Shown here piece by piece: positions 33,402 to 42,808 of a stretch of 64,000 nucleotides of DNA. Position 1 is the first letter of the stretch. Each line of letters begins with the position of its first letter. Where the stretch lies: positions 62,001-126,000 of the forward strand of contig JAHAFI010000001.1 in assembly GCA_018374355.1 (NCBI GenBank), read 5' to 3'. This DNA is from Clostridiales bacterium. GTDB taxonomy: Bacteria > Bacillota > Clostridia > Lachnospirales > Lachnospiraceae. Position numbers and translations under genes: made by a program. Below the pieces are notes generated by a model. That model saw only the letters and a program-made list of their open reading frames with translations. It did not search any database and was not told the DNA's origin.

Positions 33402-34685
33402 ATGAGAAAAAAAACGATCATGAGTATTCTTCTTTCAGCTTTTCTGGTAATGGAAAGTGTGGTGACATGTTTTGCGGCCACCACGCAGGAGAAGATTTCT
33501 GATGCGAGAGCAAAGCAGCAGGAGAACCAGTCCAGTCTGGATAAGACACGGGAAAAGATTGAAGAACTGGAGGCTGAAAAAGGAGAATCCGAAAGTTATC
33601 TGCAGGAGCTCAATGTTCAGCTTACAGATTTGAAGAATAGTCTGGAACAGCTTCAGAGAGACTACGATGCAAAACAGGAAGAACTGACTCAGCTTCAGGC
33701 AGAGCTGGAAGCGGCAAAAGCTGACGAGGCAGAGCAGTATGAAGCGATGAAGCTTCGTATCCAGTATATGTATGAAAATTCAGCAGATAATTATGCAAGT
33801 ATGCTGTTCCGTTCGGAGAGCGTGGCTGAATTTTTGAATCAGGCGGAAAATATCTCCAAGATGGCTGAGTATGACAGAAACATGCTTCAGGTTTATCGGG
33901 AGACAAAAGAAGAGATAGAAACAAAAGAGCAGGAAGTGGCACAGGAAAAGGACGAAATTGCTGCGGTTCGTGAGGAAAGTGCGGACAAGCAGGCGGCAGT
34001 GGAGGAATTGGTGCAGGCTACATATAATCAGATTCGGGAATATCAGGAGGATATCCAGAATCAGGAATCGGCAGAAAGCCAGCTTCTGAATCAGATCAGC
34101 GCTCAGGAGGAGGCCATCAATGGCTTGCTGAGACAGGCGAAGGAGGAAGAGGCGGCAGCTCGTCTGGCAGCCCAGAAGGCCGCAGAGGAGAAAGCGGCAG
34201 CAGAAAAAGCGGCGGCAGAGAAGGCCGCAGCCGAGAAAGCGGCAGCAGAAAAGGAAGCGGCTGAGAATGCAGCCGAAAACTCCAAACCGCAGAATCCATC
34301 AACATCGGGAGGCGGTTCCGGTCAGAATTCCAATCAGAATAACGGCGCATCTTCAGGTTCCAATGAGGAAAAGGAAGAGGAAACAGCAATCGACACCTCA
34401 AAGGGAAAATATTTGGGAAGATTTAAGCTGACGGCTTATTGCACATGCCGGATCTGCTGCGGAAAATGGGCAGGCGGCGGTACGGCCAGCGGTGCGGCGC
34501 CCACTCCGGGAAGAACCGTAGCCATGGCGGGAGTGCCTTTTGGTACGAAGCTGTCTATCAATGGCCACATCTATACGGTCGAGGACAGAGGAACTGCTTA
34601 TGGTCATGTGGATGTTTTGATGGGAAGCCATGCAGAGGCGCTGCAGTTCGGATTGAAATATGCAGATGTTTATCAGGTTGGATAA
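33402..34685 (+). CDS. Secreted coiled-coil protein with C-terminal 3D domain (wall hydrolase type)
   Basis: A 427-aa exported protein. The signal peptide covers about residues 1-26 (ILLSAFLVMESVVTCFAA). The next ~250 residues are coiled coil rich in Glu, Gln and Ala, in PcsB/FtsX-partner style, and include an AEKAA repeat run (near residues 265-285). A Ser/Asn/Gly-rich linker follows. The last ~90 residues are a 3D domain (FKLTAYCTCRICCGKWAGG; TVEDRGTAYGHVDVLMGSH, with the conserved Asp residues), as in lytic transglycosylase-like YocH and MltA-type proteins. It probably remodels peptidoglycan, with the coiled coil controlling activity. Confidence 0.85.
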   Translation: MRKKTIMSILLSAFLVMESVVTCFAATTQEKISDARAKQQENQSSLDKTREKIEELEAEKGESESYLQELNVQLTDLKNSLEQLQRDYDAKQEELTQLQAELEAAKADEAEQYEAMKLRIQYMYENSADNYASMLFRSESVAEFLNQAENISKMAEYDRNMLQVYRETKEEIETKEQEVAQEKDEIAAVREESADKQAAVEELVQATYNQIREYQEDIQNQESAESQLLNQISAQEEAINGLLRQAKEEEAAARLAAQKAAEEKAAAEKAAAEKAAAEKAAAEKEAAENAAENSKPQNPSTSGGGSGQNSNQNNGASSGSNEEKEEETAIDTSKGKYLGRFKLTAYCTCRICCGKWAGGGTASGAAPTPGRTVAMAGVPFGTKLSINGHIYTVEDRGTAYGHVDVLMGSHAEALQFGLKYADVYQVG

Positions 34686-34720
34686 AAAAGATTTGGTTTT
34701 AAATGAAATGAAAATGATTG

Positions 34721-34752
34721 ACAGGGCGGCTTGAAAGGCCGCCCTGTTTTTT
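34721..34752 (+). terminator. Intrinsic terminator after the 3D-domain gene
   Basis: ACAGGGCGGC pairs with GCCGCCCTGT across TTGAAAG, followed by six T. Confidence 0.92.
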
Positions 34753-34788
34753 GAGTTTGCGGAACAGGCGCGTGAGCTTAGAAAGCAG

Positions 34789-35577
34789 CTATCTTGCCCC
34801 GGCTTTCCGTATGATACACAGAATAATTCCTGTCAGATTCAGCATAAAGAAACCATTTCCCAGATCCATGACAACACGGAAAAGCTGTTTAATTCCCATC
34901 AGAAAATCTGGTTCTCCGGGTATCACAGGATCCACATAGCGTGCGGCCAGTATCAGAAGCACAAACATGCAGAAGCCAAAGCATCCCCGTCCCATATCGA
35001 TTCGCCGGACTTTTCCGCTATCCGGCATCTTTTTTCTGCTGAGCATCCAGAGGGTCTGGAGCAGGCCGAATCCCACAATACATAATGCGCCGATAAGGAA
35101 AATCCCCTGCGCATAATTCCTTTCCCGGATTACCCCTGACATGGAGCCGAGTACCACCCGGGAAGCCCAGAAACCAAGGAAGAGCTGAAGGGTGCATAAA
35201 AGCATTACTCCGCTGCAGATCCATTGGATGCAATACATAAAAAGCTTCCAGAGGGATTTCGCACTGCCGGAGGTAAGGGAACCTACAGTAGAAAGCACAT
35301 TTCGCTTTTTCTTTCTTTTTACTTTGGTTTTCCGTTGAACTGTCTGCCGGGATGGAGACGAGGAAGAGGAGGCTCTGCGTTTGGGGGCAGAAGCTTTTTT
35401 CTTAGGTACAGTTACTGTTTTTTTGACGGTTACCTGCCGGACAACTTCCTGCTCTGAATTTGGGGAGACGGTGAAATCATCTTTAATCGGCTGGTCTGTA
35501 TCTGGAACTTCCAAAACTGTGCCGCAGAAGCTGCAGTATTTTCCGGTAACTTCCTGTTGGCATTTCGGACATAACAT
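34789..35577 (-). CDS. Zinc-ribbon multi-pass membrane protein of unknown function
   Basis: A 262-aa protein. The first residues MLCPKCQQEVTGKYCSFCG form a zinc ribbon (two CxxC pairs). A basic Ser/Lys/Arg linker follows (RRASSSSSPSRQTVQRKTKVKRKKKR, near residues 65-95), then about four transmembrane helices (IQWICSGVMLLCTLQLFLGF; FLIGALCIVGFGLLQTLWML; FCMFVLLILAARYV; GFFMLNLTGIILCII). The start at 35577 is chosen because GGGAGTGAT precedes it; the frame is open further upstream without support. Such zinc-ribbon membrane proteins are common and uncharacterised in clostridia. Convergent with the 3D gene. Confidence 0.7.
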   Translation of the reverse strand: MLCPKCQQEVTGKYCSFCGTVLEVPDTDQPIKDDFTVSPNSEQEVVRQVTVKKTVTVPKKKASAPKRRASSSSSPSRQTVQRKTKVKRKKKRNVLSTVGSLTSGSAKSLWKLFMYCIQWICSGVMLLCTLQLFLGFWASRVVLGSMSGVIRERNYAQGIFLIGALCIVGFGLLQTLWMLSRKKMPDSGKVRRIDMGRGCFGFCMFVLLILAARYVDPVIPGEPDFLMGIKQLFRVVMDLGNGFFMLNLTGIILCIIRKAGAR

Positions 35578-35726
35578 AAAATCACTCCCTTTATCAATTC
35601 TACTGATATCGAAACATGATACACATGACCTTGTGACCCTAGTATCATTCTGATATTGTAGCATGAAATAGAGGGAGTGAATCTTAAAATTCCATAAAAA
35701 GACCATGGCGGTTTTCTAAAGAAAAT

Positions 35727-37070
35727 CTAACGGGTAACCTTTCGTACCCATTTCCAGCTTTTCAGCCGCAGATAAACGGGAATCGCCTTGTAGAGCTGGT
35801 CCCATTTCAGGAGAAAGAATACCACAGCGGGGGGACATTTCAGCCAGAAGGCAGCCAGCGAGGATAAAGGGACAATAATTCCCCACATACTGATCAGGTT
35901 CATCTTCATACTGAAGGTGGTGTCTCCGCCGCCTTTGATGATTCCGGTATCGCAGGCCATCTGGTAGGAGGTTCCTACTGTGGTAATGGCGAGGATGAAC
36001 ATGAACTGCATGGCCAGTTCATGGGATTCGGCTGAGAGATGATACATGGAAAGCACCGGTCTGCGGGCAAAATATATCAGAAGCCCGGAAACAATGCCGA
36101 TTCCTATAAAAAGAATCTGAAGGGTATGTACCAGTTCTTTCAGCCTGTTTTCATGTCCCTCCCCGATGGCTTTTCCCACCACGATTCCGGAGGCGCTGGC
36201 GGAGCCGTAGGCCACAACGGACAGAATCTGGAAAACAATGGTTGCAATAGAATTGGCTGCAATGGCCGCTGCTCCCAGATGCCCTAAAATTCCGGTCTGA
36301 ACCATCTGGGCGAGGCCCCACATGGCGCTGTTCATCAGCACCGGAAGGGAGATACGGGTATAATCCCCCAGATAAGTCCGGTCGATCTTCAGAAGCTTTG
36401 AAAAGTTCAGGCTGAGACGGTGTTCCTTATATTTCAGATACCACAGAACAATACAAAGCTCCAGACAACGGGAAACCAGAGTGGCAATGGCAGCGCCCTG
36501 CACACCCATCTGCGGGAATCCGAAATGCCCGTAAATCAGACAGTAGTTCAAAATAATATTGTTGATCAAAGTCACCCCGGAAATCACGTATCCGATCATA
36601 ACGATACCGATACACCGCAGGGAAGTAACGAGAATATTGGTCAGGGTGAACACAAGGTAGGAAAAACATACGATTTCCATATAGCGGGTTCCTTCAGCGA
36701 TCACAGCCGTGTCATTTGCCAGCAGTCCCAGAAGCTTTGAGGGAGCCAGCAGGGCTCCGAGAAAAATGATAATGGCCATCCCGAGACCAAACCGCAGGGC
36801 AGAACCGATGATGTGGGGAATTGGTTTTAGGTTGCCCTTTCCCCAGTATTGGGAACCGAGGACGATAACCCCTTCTCCTGCGCCGGAAACCAGCATCTGA
36901 AGGAGAAACTGAAACTGGTTGCAGAGAGCCGCACCGGACAGGGCAGTCTCGCTGTAAGCCCCCAGCATCACGTTGTCAGCGAGGTTGACGCTGTAGGTGA
37001 GAAGATTCTGGAGGGCAAGTGAAAGGGTCAGGGTGATGAAGGAACGGTAAAATTGTTTGTCTTTTAGCAT
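35727..37070 (-). CDS. MATE-family efflux transporter
   Basis: A 447-aa protein with about 12 predicted transmembrane helices. It has the MATE pattern: an N-terminal half with LADNVMLGAYSETALSGAA and ISGVTLINNIILNYCLIYGHFGFPQMGVQGAAIATL, and a C-terminal half with YGSASASGIVVGKAIGEGHENRLKELV. The family exports drugs or metabolites in exchange for H+ or Na+. ATG 37070 has GGGAGATTTACC upstream. A TetR-type gene lies divergently next to it, so the regulator may control both. Confidence 0.93.
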   Translation of the reverse strand: MLKDKQFYRSFITLTLSLALQNLLTYSVNLADNVMLGAYSETALSGAALCNQFQFLLQMLVSGAGEGVIVLGSQYWGKGNLKPIPHIIGSALRFGLGMAIIIFLGALLAPSKLLGLLANDTAVIAEGTRYMEIVCFSYLVFTLTNILVTSLRCIGIVMIGYVISGVTLINNIILNYCLIYGHFGFPQMGVQGAAIATLVSRCLELCIVLWYLKYKEHRLSLNFSKLLKIDRTYLGDYTRISLPVLMNSAMWGLAQMVQTGILGHLGAAAIAANSIATIVFQILSVVAYGSASASGIVVGKAIGEGHENRLKELVHTLQILFIGIGIVSGLLIYFARRPVLSMYHLSAESHELAMQFMFILAITTVGTSYQMACDTGIIKGGGDTTFSMKMNLISMWGIIVPLSSLAAFWLKCPPAVVFFLLKWDQLYKAIPVYLRLKSWKWVRKVTR

Positions 37071-37186
37071 GGTGGTAAATCTCCCGTGTATGATGGTATT
37101 TTAAGGGTATTTTACCATAATAGAGGAGAAAGCGAAATAGGGTTTACGGCTGTAAATATATGTTGGAATTTTCTCAAATTCCATAG

Positions 37187-37215
37187 TTGACACCTTATAT
37201 ACCGATTGGTATAAT
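37187..37215 (+). promoter_or_regulatory. Consensus promoter overlapped by a TetR-type operator
   Basis: TTGACA (37187-37192), 17 bases, TATAAT (37210-37215): a perfect consensus sigma-A promoter. The palindrome TATACCGATTGGTATA (37198-37213) covers the spacer and -10, so a bound repressor would block the polymerase. It lies 44 bases upstream of the TetR gene start and also within the MATE-TetR divergent gap. Confidence 0.85.
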
Positions 37216-37258
37216 AACAAAAGAAACACCGGATCCTAGCCCGAAAGGAGTATGCAAC

Positions 37259-37840
37259 ATGGACAATAGAGAAATCATCCTGAAAACAGCCCTGAAACTC
37301 TTTTGCGCCCGGGGCTATGATGCCGTGGGGGTTCAGGAAATCGTAGATCAGGCGGGAATCACCAAACCAACTCTGTACTACTATTTCGGAAGCAAGCAGG
37401 GACTTTTGGAAGAAATTCTCCGCTCCAACAGCGCTGTTCTGGAAGACATGCTGCGGACGGCGGTAGGCATTCCCGGTCAGGTCCCGGAAGTATTATACCG
37501 GGTGGCAAGGGCATATTTTGACTTTGCCGGAACCCATCGGCAGTTTTATCTGTTTATGCTGAGCCAGTTCTACTCGGGCCGCGAGACGGAAGGCTTCAAG
37601 GCCGTTTATCCTCTGATTCACAAATACTATCAACTGGTAGTCAAAATTTTCGAGGATTCCGTTATGTGGCTGGGTAATATGCGGGGAAGGCAGGAACAGT
37701 TTGCGGTGAGTTTTATGGGAATATTAGATTCTCATATGATGATGCTGGGAAGGGACAAGAGAGAAGACGAGACGTTGGTGATGACAGATGAAAAAACCTA
37801 CGAGATCGTACATCAATTTTTACATGGAATATATTCATAA
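37259..37840 (+). CDS. TetR/AcrR-family transcriptional repressor
   Basis: A 193-aa repressor. The N-terminal HTH is ALKLFCARGYDAVGVQEIVDQAGITKPTLYYYFGSKQGLLEEIL (residues about 13-55). The C-terminal half is all-helical ligand-binding (FDFAGTHRQFYLFMLSQF). The start at 37259 follows AAAGGAG. The TATACCGATTGGTATA palindrome overlapping its -10 points to autorepression. The divergent MATE exporter (start 37070) is the obvious second target and may be the drug-induced function. The ligand is unknown. Confidence 0.92.
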   Translation: MDNREIILKTALKLFCARGYDAVGVQEIVDQAGITKPTLYYYFGSKQGLLEEILRSNSAVLEDMLRTAVGIPGQVPEVLYRVARAYFDFAGTHRQFYLFMLSQFYSGRETEGFKAVYPLIHKYYQLVVKIFEDSVMWLGNMRGRQEQFAVSFMGILDSHMMMLGRDKREDETLVMTDEKTYEIVHQFLHGIYS

Positions 37841-37861
37841 GACTAAAGGGGGACTTTTTTC

Positions 37862-39229
37862 GTGGCAGCATGGTTTGAAGAAGCAGTATTTTATCATATG
37901 TATCCGATAGGAATGGCAGGAGCGCCGAGAGAAAACAGACAGACGGAGGTAACCCACCGGTTTCCGGAATTGGAAAAGTGGCTTCCCCATATCAGAAATC
38001 TGGGATGCGATGCAATCTATATCGGCCCATTGTTTGAATCCACAACCCATGGATACGATACAAGGGATTACCGCATGGTGGACAGGCGGCTGGGAGATGA
38101 AAAGGATTTTGTTTCCTTTGTGGCGAAAGCCCATGAACTGGGGATAAAAGTGGTGGTTGACGGAGTATTTAACCATACAGGAAGAGAATTTTTTGCATTT
38201 CAGGATATTCAGCGCAATCGTGAGCAGTCCGGATACATAAACTGGTATAAAGGAATCTGGTTTGGGGGAAATACATGGTACAATGATGGATTTTCTTATG
38301 AGGCATGGAGAAACTGCTTCGAACTGGTCAACTTGAATCTGCAGAATCCGGAAGTGAAAGAGTATCTTTTGGACAGCATCCATTACTGGATTCAGGAATT
38401 TGATATCGATGGAATCCGTCTGGACTGTGCAGACTGTCTGGATTTTGGATTTATGGAAGAGATGCGCAGACGCACAGGAGAATGGAAACAGGATTTCTGG
38501 CTGATGGGTGAGGTGATCCACGGAGATTATGCCCGTTATATTCAGGATGGAAACAGACTTTTGCACAGCGTAACTAACTACGAACTGCACAAGGGACTGT
38601 ATTCCGGTCACAACGATCACAACTATTTTGAAATTGCCCATACGATCCGCAGGGAGTTTGACAGTAACGGCGGTATCTACCGGGGATTAAAGCTGTATTC
38701 CTTTACCGACAACCACGATGTGGACCGTCTGGCAAGTAAATTGAGAGTGCAGGGGCATCTGCCTTTAGTGTACACGCTGCTGTATTTTCTTCCGGGAATT
38801 CCGTCCATCTATTATGGCTCTGAGTGGGGAATTCAGGGAAGAAAAGAGGGTGGAAATGACGATCCTCTGCGCCCGGCGCTGAAGCTGGAGGAGATGGAGA
38901 GACAGAATCCCCATCCGGAACTGGCAGAGTGGATTGCTGTGCTGGGCAAAATCCGGAAGGAACATCCGGAGAGCATTCACGGTGCATACCGGGAGCTGCT
39001 GCTGACAAACCGACAGTATGCATTTGCCCGGATACAGGATGAAAAAGCGGTGGTGATCGCAGTGAATAATGATGAAAATGAGGCTGCCAAGGTATGGATT
39101 CCGATGCCTGTGGGCGGAAAAGCATACAAAGATGCAGTAACAGGAGAAAACGGAACAGAAGAGGGCGGAAAGCTGGTTATGGAACTGCCGCCAAATGGTG
39201 TGAAGATATTTGTCGCAATGCAGAATTGA
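37862..39229 (+). CDS. GH13 alpha-amylase-family enzyme, intracellular
   Basis: A 455-aa glycoside hydrolase of family 13 with no signal peptide. The (beta/alpha)8 motifs are in order: GIKVVVDGVFNHTG (region I), DIDGIRLDCADCLDF (nucleophile Asp), FWLMGEVIHGDYA (acid/base Glu) and YSFTDNHDVDRLASK (third Asp). The ending is a small C-domain. It is likely a maltodextrin or glycogen-degrading enzyme. The start is GTG 37862 behind AAAGGGGGACT. The branching enzyme gene follows 33 bases later, so the two probably act together on alpha-glucan. Confidence 0.9.
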   Translation: MAAWFEEAVFYHMYPIGMAGAPRENRQTEVTHRFPELEKWLPHIRNLGCDAIYIGPLFESTTHGYDTRDYRMVDRRLGDEKDFVSFVAKAHELGIKVVVDGVFNHTGREFFAFQDIQRNREQSGYINWYKGIWFGGNTWYNDGFSYEAWRNCFELVNLNLQNPEVKEYLLDSIHYWIQEFDIDGIRLDCADCLDFGFMEEMRRRTGEWKQDFWLMGEVIHGDYARYIQDGNRLLHSVTNYELHKGLYSGHNDHNYFEIAHTIRREFDSNGGIYRGLKLYSFTDNHDVDRLASKLRVQGHLPLVYTLLYFLPGIPSIYYGSEWGIQGRKEGGNDDPLRPALKLEEMERQNPHPELAEWIAVLGKIRKEHPESIHGAYRELLLTNRQYAFARIQDEKAVVIAVNNDENEAAKVWIPMPVGGKAYKDAVTGENGTEEGGKLVMELPPNGVKIFVAMQN

Positions 39230-39262
39230 AAAAGCGTTTTGATGATGTAAAGGAGAAGCGTT

Positions 39263-41170
39263 ATGAGTGAAAAAATGGAATTTGGGGAACTGGATCAATA
39301 TTTGTTCGGTCAGGCTACACACTATGATATTTATAAAAAAATGGGAGCCCATCCCACAACCAGAAATGGACGGAAAGGCGTGTATTTTGCGGTGTGGGCG
39401 CCCAATGCGGTTGAAGTGAGCGTGGTTGGTGAGTTCAATGAATGGGAAGCGGAAGCCAATCCGCTGACAAAGGCTGGCCCCATCGGTGTATGGGAAGGCT
39501 TTGTTCCCGGTGCGAAGGTGGGGGATCTGTACAAATTCTGCATTCATGCGCTGGATGGAAGAGAATTGTACAAATCAGACCCTTATGCAAACTGGTCCGA
39601 GCTTCGTCCGGGAAATGCTTCCCGGGTGGCAGATATTACAGGCTTTAAATGGGGAGATGCTGCATGGGTGAAGAAGAGACAGGAAACCGATCCTAAGGAA
39701 AGTGCAGTATCTATCTACGAGGTGCATCCTGGTTCATGGAGAAAGCATCCGGCTACAGAGCAGGACCCCAACGGCTTTTACAGCTACCGGGAATTTGCTC
39801 ATGCTCTCACCGACTATGTGAAAAGAATGGGATATACCCATGTGGAACTGATGGGAATTGCTGAGCATCCCTTTGACGGTTCTTGGGGCTATCAGGTGAC
39901 CGGTTATTATGCTCCAACTTCCCGCTACGGTTCTCCGTTAGAGTTCAAATATCTGGTAAACTATCTGCATAAAAATAAAATCGGCGTAATTCTGGATTGG
40001 GTTCCTGCTCATTTTCCGAGGGATGCTCACGGACTGGCTGAATTTGACGGAACCTGTGTTTATGAGCATGCTGACCCGAGACAGGGGGAACACCCGGATT
40101 GGGGAACAAAGATTTTCAATTACGGAAGAAATGAAGTGAAAAACTTCCTGATCGCCAACGCACTGTACTGGATTGAGGAGTTCCACATTGACGGTCTTCG
40201 GGTGGATGCGGTGGCATCCATGCTGTATCTGGATTACGGTAAAGAGGACGGTCAGTGGGTTGCCAATAAATACGGCGGCAATCAGAATCTGGAAGCAATC
40301 GAATTCTTTAAACACTTAAATACGCTGATCCGGGGAAGAAACAAGGGCGTTATGATGATTGCCGAGGAATCCACTGCATGGCCTAAGGTTACGGGAGATG
40401 TGGAAAAAGAGGATGGTCTGGGATTTTCCTTTAAGTGGAATATGGGCTGGATGCATGATTTTCTGGAATACATGAAACTGGACCCGTATTTCAGAAAATA
40501 CAATCACAATAAGATGACATTTTCCATGACCTATGCGTTCAGTGAGAACTACATCCTTGTGCTGTCCCACGACGAGGTGGTTCATCTGAAATGCTCCATG
40601 ATCAATAAGATGCCCGGAGAGTACGATGACAAATTTGAGAACCTGAAAGCCGGATATTCCTTTATGTTCGGCCATCCCGGAAAGAAACTGCTGTTTATGG
40701 GACAGGAGTTCGGACAGTTTCAGGAGTGGAGCGAGGAGAGAGAGCTGGATTGGTATCTGTTTCGTGAGAGCCGTCACCAGCAGCTTCAGGACTATGTGCG
40801 GGATCTTTTGCAGATGTACAAAAAATATCCGGCCCTCTATGCAAATGACAACGGCTATGAAGGATTTGAATGGATCAATGCAAACGACGGGGATCGGAGC
40901 ATTTACAGCTTTGTCCGCTGGTCACCTACAAAACGAAATAATCTGCTCTTTGTGTGCAACTTTACGCCGATTGAGAGAAAAGACTATTGGGTAGGAGTAG
41001 ATAAGAAAAAACAGTATAAACTGATTTTAAACAGCGCAGATCCGGCATACGGCGGAAACCATGGTGTGGAAAATCCGGTATTCAAAGCGGTGAAGGGCGA
41101 ATGTGACGGAAAACCGTATCATTTGGAATATTCCCTGCCGCCTTATGGAGTTGCAGTGTTTACATTTTAA
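39263..41170 (+). CDS. glgB: 1,4-alpha-glucan branching enzyme
   Basis: A 635-aa GH13 branching enzyme introducing alpha-1,6 branches in glycogen. An N-terminal CBM48-type domain (VYFAVWAPNAVEVSVVGEFNEWE) leads to the barrel: VILDWVPAHFPRDAHGL, IDGLRVDAVASMLYLDY (nucleophile Asp), GVMMIAEESTAWPKV (Glu) and ILVLSHDEVVHLK (Asp). SD AAAGGAGAAG is upstream of ATG 39263. It pairs with the GH13 gene just upstream and is part of a glycogen gene set with glgC and glgD 8 kb away. No glgA is in the window. Confidence 0.95.
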   Translation: MSEKMEFGELDQYLFGQATHYDIYKKMGAHPTTRNGRKGVYFAVWAPNAVEVSVVGEFNEWEAEANPLTKAGPIGVWEGFVPGAKVGDLYKFCIHALDGRELYKSDPYANWSELRPGNASRVADITGFKWGDAAWVKKRQETDPKESAVSIYEVHPGSWRKHPATEQDPNGFYSYREFAHALTDYVKRMGYTHVELMGIAEHPFDGSWGYQVTGYYAPTSRYGSPLEFKYLVNYLHKNKIGVILDWVPAHFPRDAHGLAEFDGTCVYEHADPRQGEHPDWGTKIFNYGRNEVKNFLIANALYWIEEFHIDGLRVDAVASMLYLDYGKEDGQWVANKYGGNQNLEAIEFFKHLNTLIRGRNKGVMMIAEESTAWPKVTGDVEKEDGLGFSFKWNMGWMHDFLEYMKLDPYFRKYNHNKMTFSMTYAFSENYILVLSHDEVVHLKCSMINKMPGEYDDKFENLKAGYSFMFGHPGKKLLFMGQEFGQFQEWSEERELDWYLFRESRHQQLQDYVRDLLQMYKKYPALYANDNGYEGFEWINANDGDRSIYSFVRWSPTKRNNLLFVCNFTPIERKDYWVGVDKKKQYKLILNSADPAYGGNHGVENPVFKAVKGECDGKPYHLEYSLPPYGVAVFTF

Positions 41171-41171
41171 A

Positions 41172-41314
41172 GTAACTGTTCAGAAGGTCACTGTTCCGCG
41201 AGGTGTTGCCTTGCAAATGCAAGGCAATCCCGAGACATACGAGCGCCAAACTGCATGAAATGCAGTTTGTGTGCATGCATTTGTGACTATGAAGGACAGG
41301 GTCCTGAATAGTTG
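41172..41314. repeat. Interspersed palindromic element, copy B (about 143 bp)
   Basis: Ends TAACTGTTCAG (41173-41183) and CTGAATAGTT (41304-41313) form the terminal inverted repeat. Inside are CTTGCAAATGCAAG and the palindrome AAACTGCATGAAATGCAGTTT. CATTTTAAA flanks both sides (41163-41171 and 41315-41323), a 9-bp target duplication. Orientation is opposite to copy A. It sits directly after glgB, between the stop and the terminator. Confidence 0.87.
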
Positions 41315-41321
41315 CATTTTA

Positions 41322-41372
41322 AAAAATCAACCCATGGGGAAATGATCGAGTTTTCCCATGGGTTGATTTTAG
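41322..41372. terminator. Bidirectional terminator between glgB and the ROK gene
   Basis: AAAATCAACCCATGGGGAAA pairs with TTTTCCCATGGGTTGATTTT across TGATCGAG. A and T tracts flank both ends, as expected between convergent genes. Confidence 0.85.
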
Positions 41373-41418
41373 TTTACAGGCAGATAAAACCTCTGCTATA
41401 CTTGAATTCGTATGAGTG

Positions 41419-42549
41419 TTAAATACTGCAAAGAAAATCGTGTATATACAAAAGAGCCGCACCGATTGCAGGAGCAAGCTGTCCGTGGCTGCTCACCAGA
41501 AGAAAATGTTCTTCCATCGGAAAGGGCGATGCACAGGCTGCGGTATTTTCCAAAAAGGAAATATCCTCCTGTGTAAAATAAGGAGCCAGATAACCGCTGA
41601 GAATGATTTTCTGGTCCAGCAGTGTAGTCAGGTTGCGGATGGCAAAGGAAAGCTGGTTCAGGTATTCCTGCCAGATATTTTCGCAGAAGGAATCGCCCGA
41701 ACGAAGCTTGCAAAAAAAGCTTTCAATGTCCATGTTGGAGTTTTTGCTGAGACTGTCTGCGGAACAATACGTTTCCAGACAGCCTTTTTGTCCGCAGTAA
41801 CAAAGGGGGCCTTCGGGATTGAGACAGAGATGTTCCAGAGCGCCGCTGTGCATTCCGGTTCCGTTGTGCACTTCTCCATTGATAATGACGGCACCGCCCA
41901 GATTCCGGTTGAGAAGCATCACAGTCATATCCTTTTCTGAAGGGTGAAGCCACAGCTCCAGAAAGGCAGCAGCCTTGGAATCGTGGACCAGCCGGCAGGG
42001 AAACGGAATGTGGGCGGCAAGGTCGGAAAGCTTCATTCCGGTATGATTCAGAATGGAACCGTAGCTTACAGACTGTCCATCTGTGGAAATGATTCCCTGT
42101 ATGGCGATGGAGACGCCGAGGATTTGTTCTTTTTTCAGATGATTTTCTTCTATAAATGTGGAAACTTCTTCCCCCAGCCGGAGATCATAAGAGGGGGAAA
42201 AAGAAAAAGGCAGAATTTTAGCAGCAGAATGGAGGACATTTCCGTATAAATCGATGGCGGTCAGGTGAACCATTTCTTTCAGAATGCCCACGCCGATGGC
42301 AATGCGGGCGGTCCGGTTGATTTCGATGGCATAGGCTTTCCGGCCTCCGGTAGACTCATAGAAACCGCTGCGGATGATCAGATGATCCTCCTCCAGCCAT
42401 TTGAGATTTTGGGTAATGGTGGACAGCCCCATCTGGAGATCTTCCGAAATCCGCTGTTTGCAGACACGGCGGTTCTCGTAAATATAGTGATAAACTTTGC
42501 TCCGGTTGATTTTTTTGACCTCCATGGTGGTCATGCCTCTTGTGCTCAT
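41419..42549 (-). CDS. ROK-family transcriptional repressor
   Basis: A 376-aa NagC/XylR-type regulator. An N-terminal winged helix (NRRVCKQRISEDLQMGLSTITQNLKWLEEDHLI) is followed by a sugar-kinase-like ROK domain. That has the zinc motif CYCGQKGCLETYC (near residue 260) and the signature region GGAVIINGEVHNGTGMHSGALEH. It probably binds a sugar or sugar phosphate as effector. The start at 42549 follows GGAGGAATC. It is divergent from the zinc alcohol dehydrogenase gene at 42809, a natural target, but the effector is unknown. Confidence 0.92.
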   Translation of the reverse strand: MSTRGMTTMEVKKINRSKVYHYIYENRRVCKQRISEDLQMGLSTITQNLKWLEEDHLIIRSGFYESTGGRKAYAIEINRTARIAIGVGILKEMVHLTAIDLYGNVLHSAAKILPFSFSPSYDLRLGEEVSTFIEENHLKKEQILGVSIAIQGIISTDGQSVSYGSILNHTGMKLSDLAAHIPFPCRLVHDSKAAAFLELWLHPSEKDMTVMLLNRNLGGAVIINGEVHNGTGMHSGALEHLCLNPEGPLCYCGQKGCLETYCSADSLSKNSNMDIESFFCKLRSGDSFCENIWQEYLNQLSFAIRNLTTLLDQKIILSGYLAPYFTQEDISFLENTAACASPFPMEEHFLLVSSHGQLAPAIGAALLYIHDFLCSI

Positions 42550-42729
42550 GCCGATTCCTCCGTAAATTCAATTGTATCTGTTCAGATACCTTTAAAACAT
42601 CCCAGTGCCGTCTGCTCAGGCGGCTATCATATAAACAGTTTACTATCCGGTGGTGAAAAAAGCAAATTTGAAAATGAAACTTGTGAATAAGTACCAAAAA
42701 AGAAATGAATTATTTGGAGATAATTATAA

Positions 42730-42758
42730 TTGCAATTTTACATTTCCGGTATTATGAT
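42730..42758 (+). promoter_or_regulatory. Candidate promoter of the alcohol dehydrogenase operon
   Basis: TTGCAA (42730-42735), 17 bases, TATGAT (42753-42758), about 50 bases before ATG 42809, in the divergent gap shared with the ROK gene. Confidence 0.55.
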
Positions 42759-42808
42759 GGACTTATGAATGACAGTTACGCAAAAGTTATTATGGAGGAC
42801 AAAAAGAG

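Noticed and set aside
34100..34285. Low-complexity repeat in DNA
   Set aside because: It is the AEKAA coiled-coil linker of the 3D-domain protein and not a separate element.
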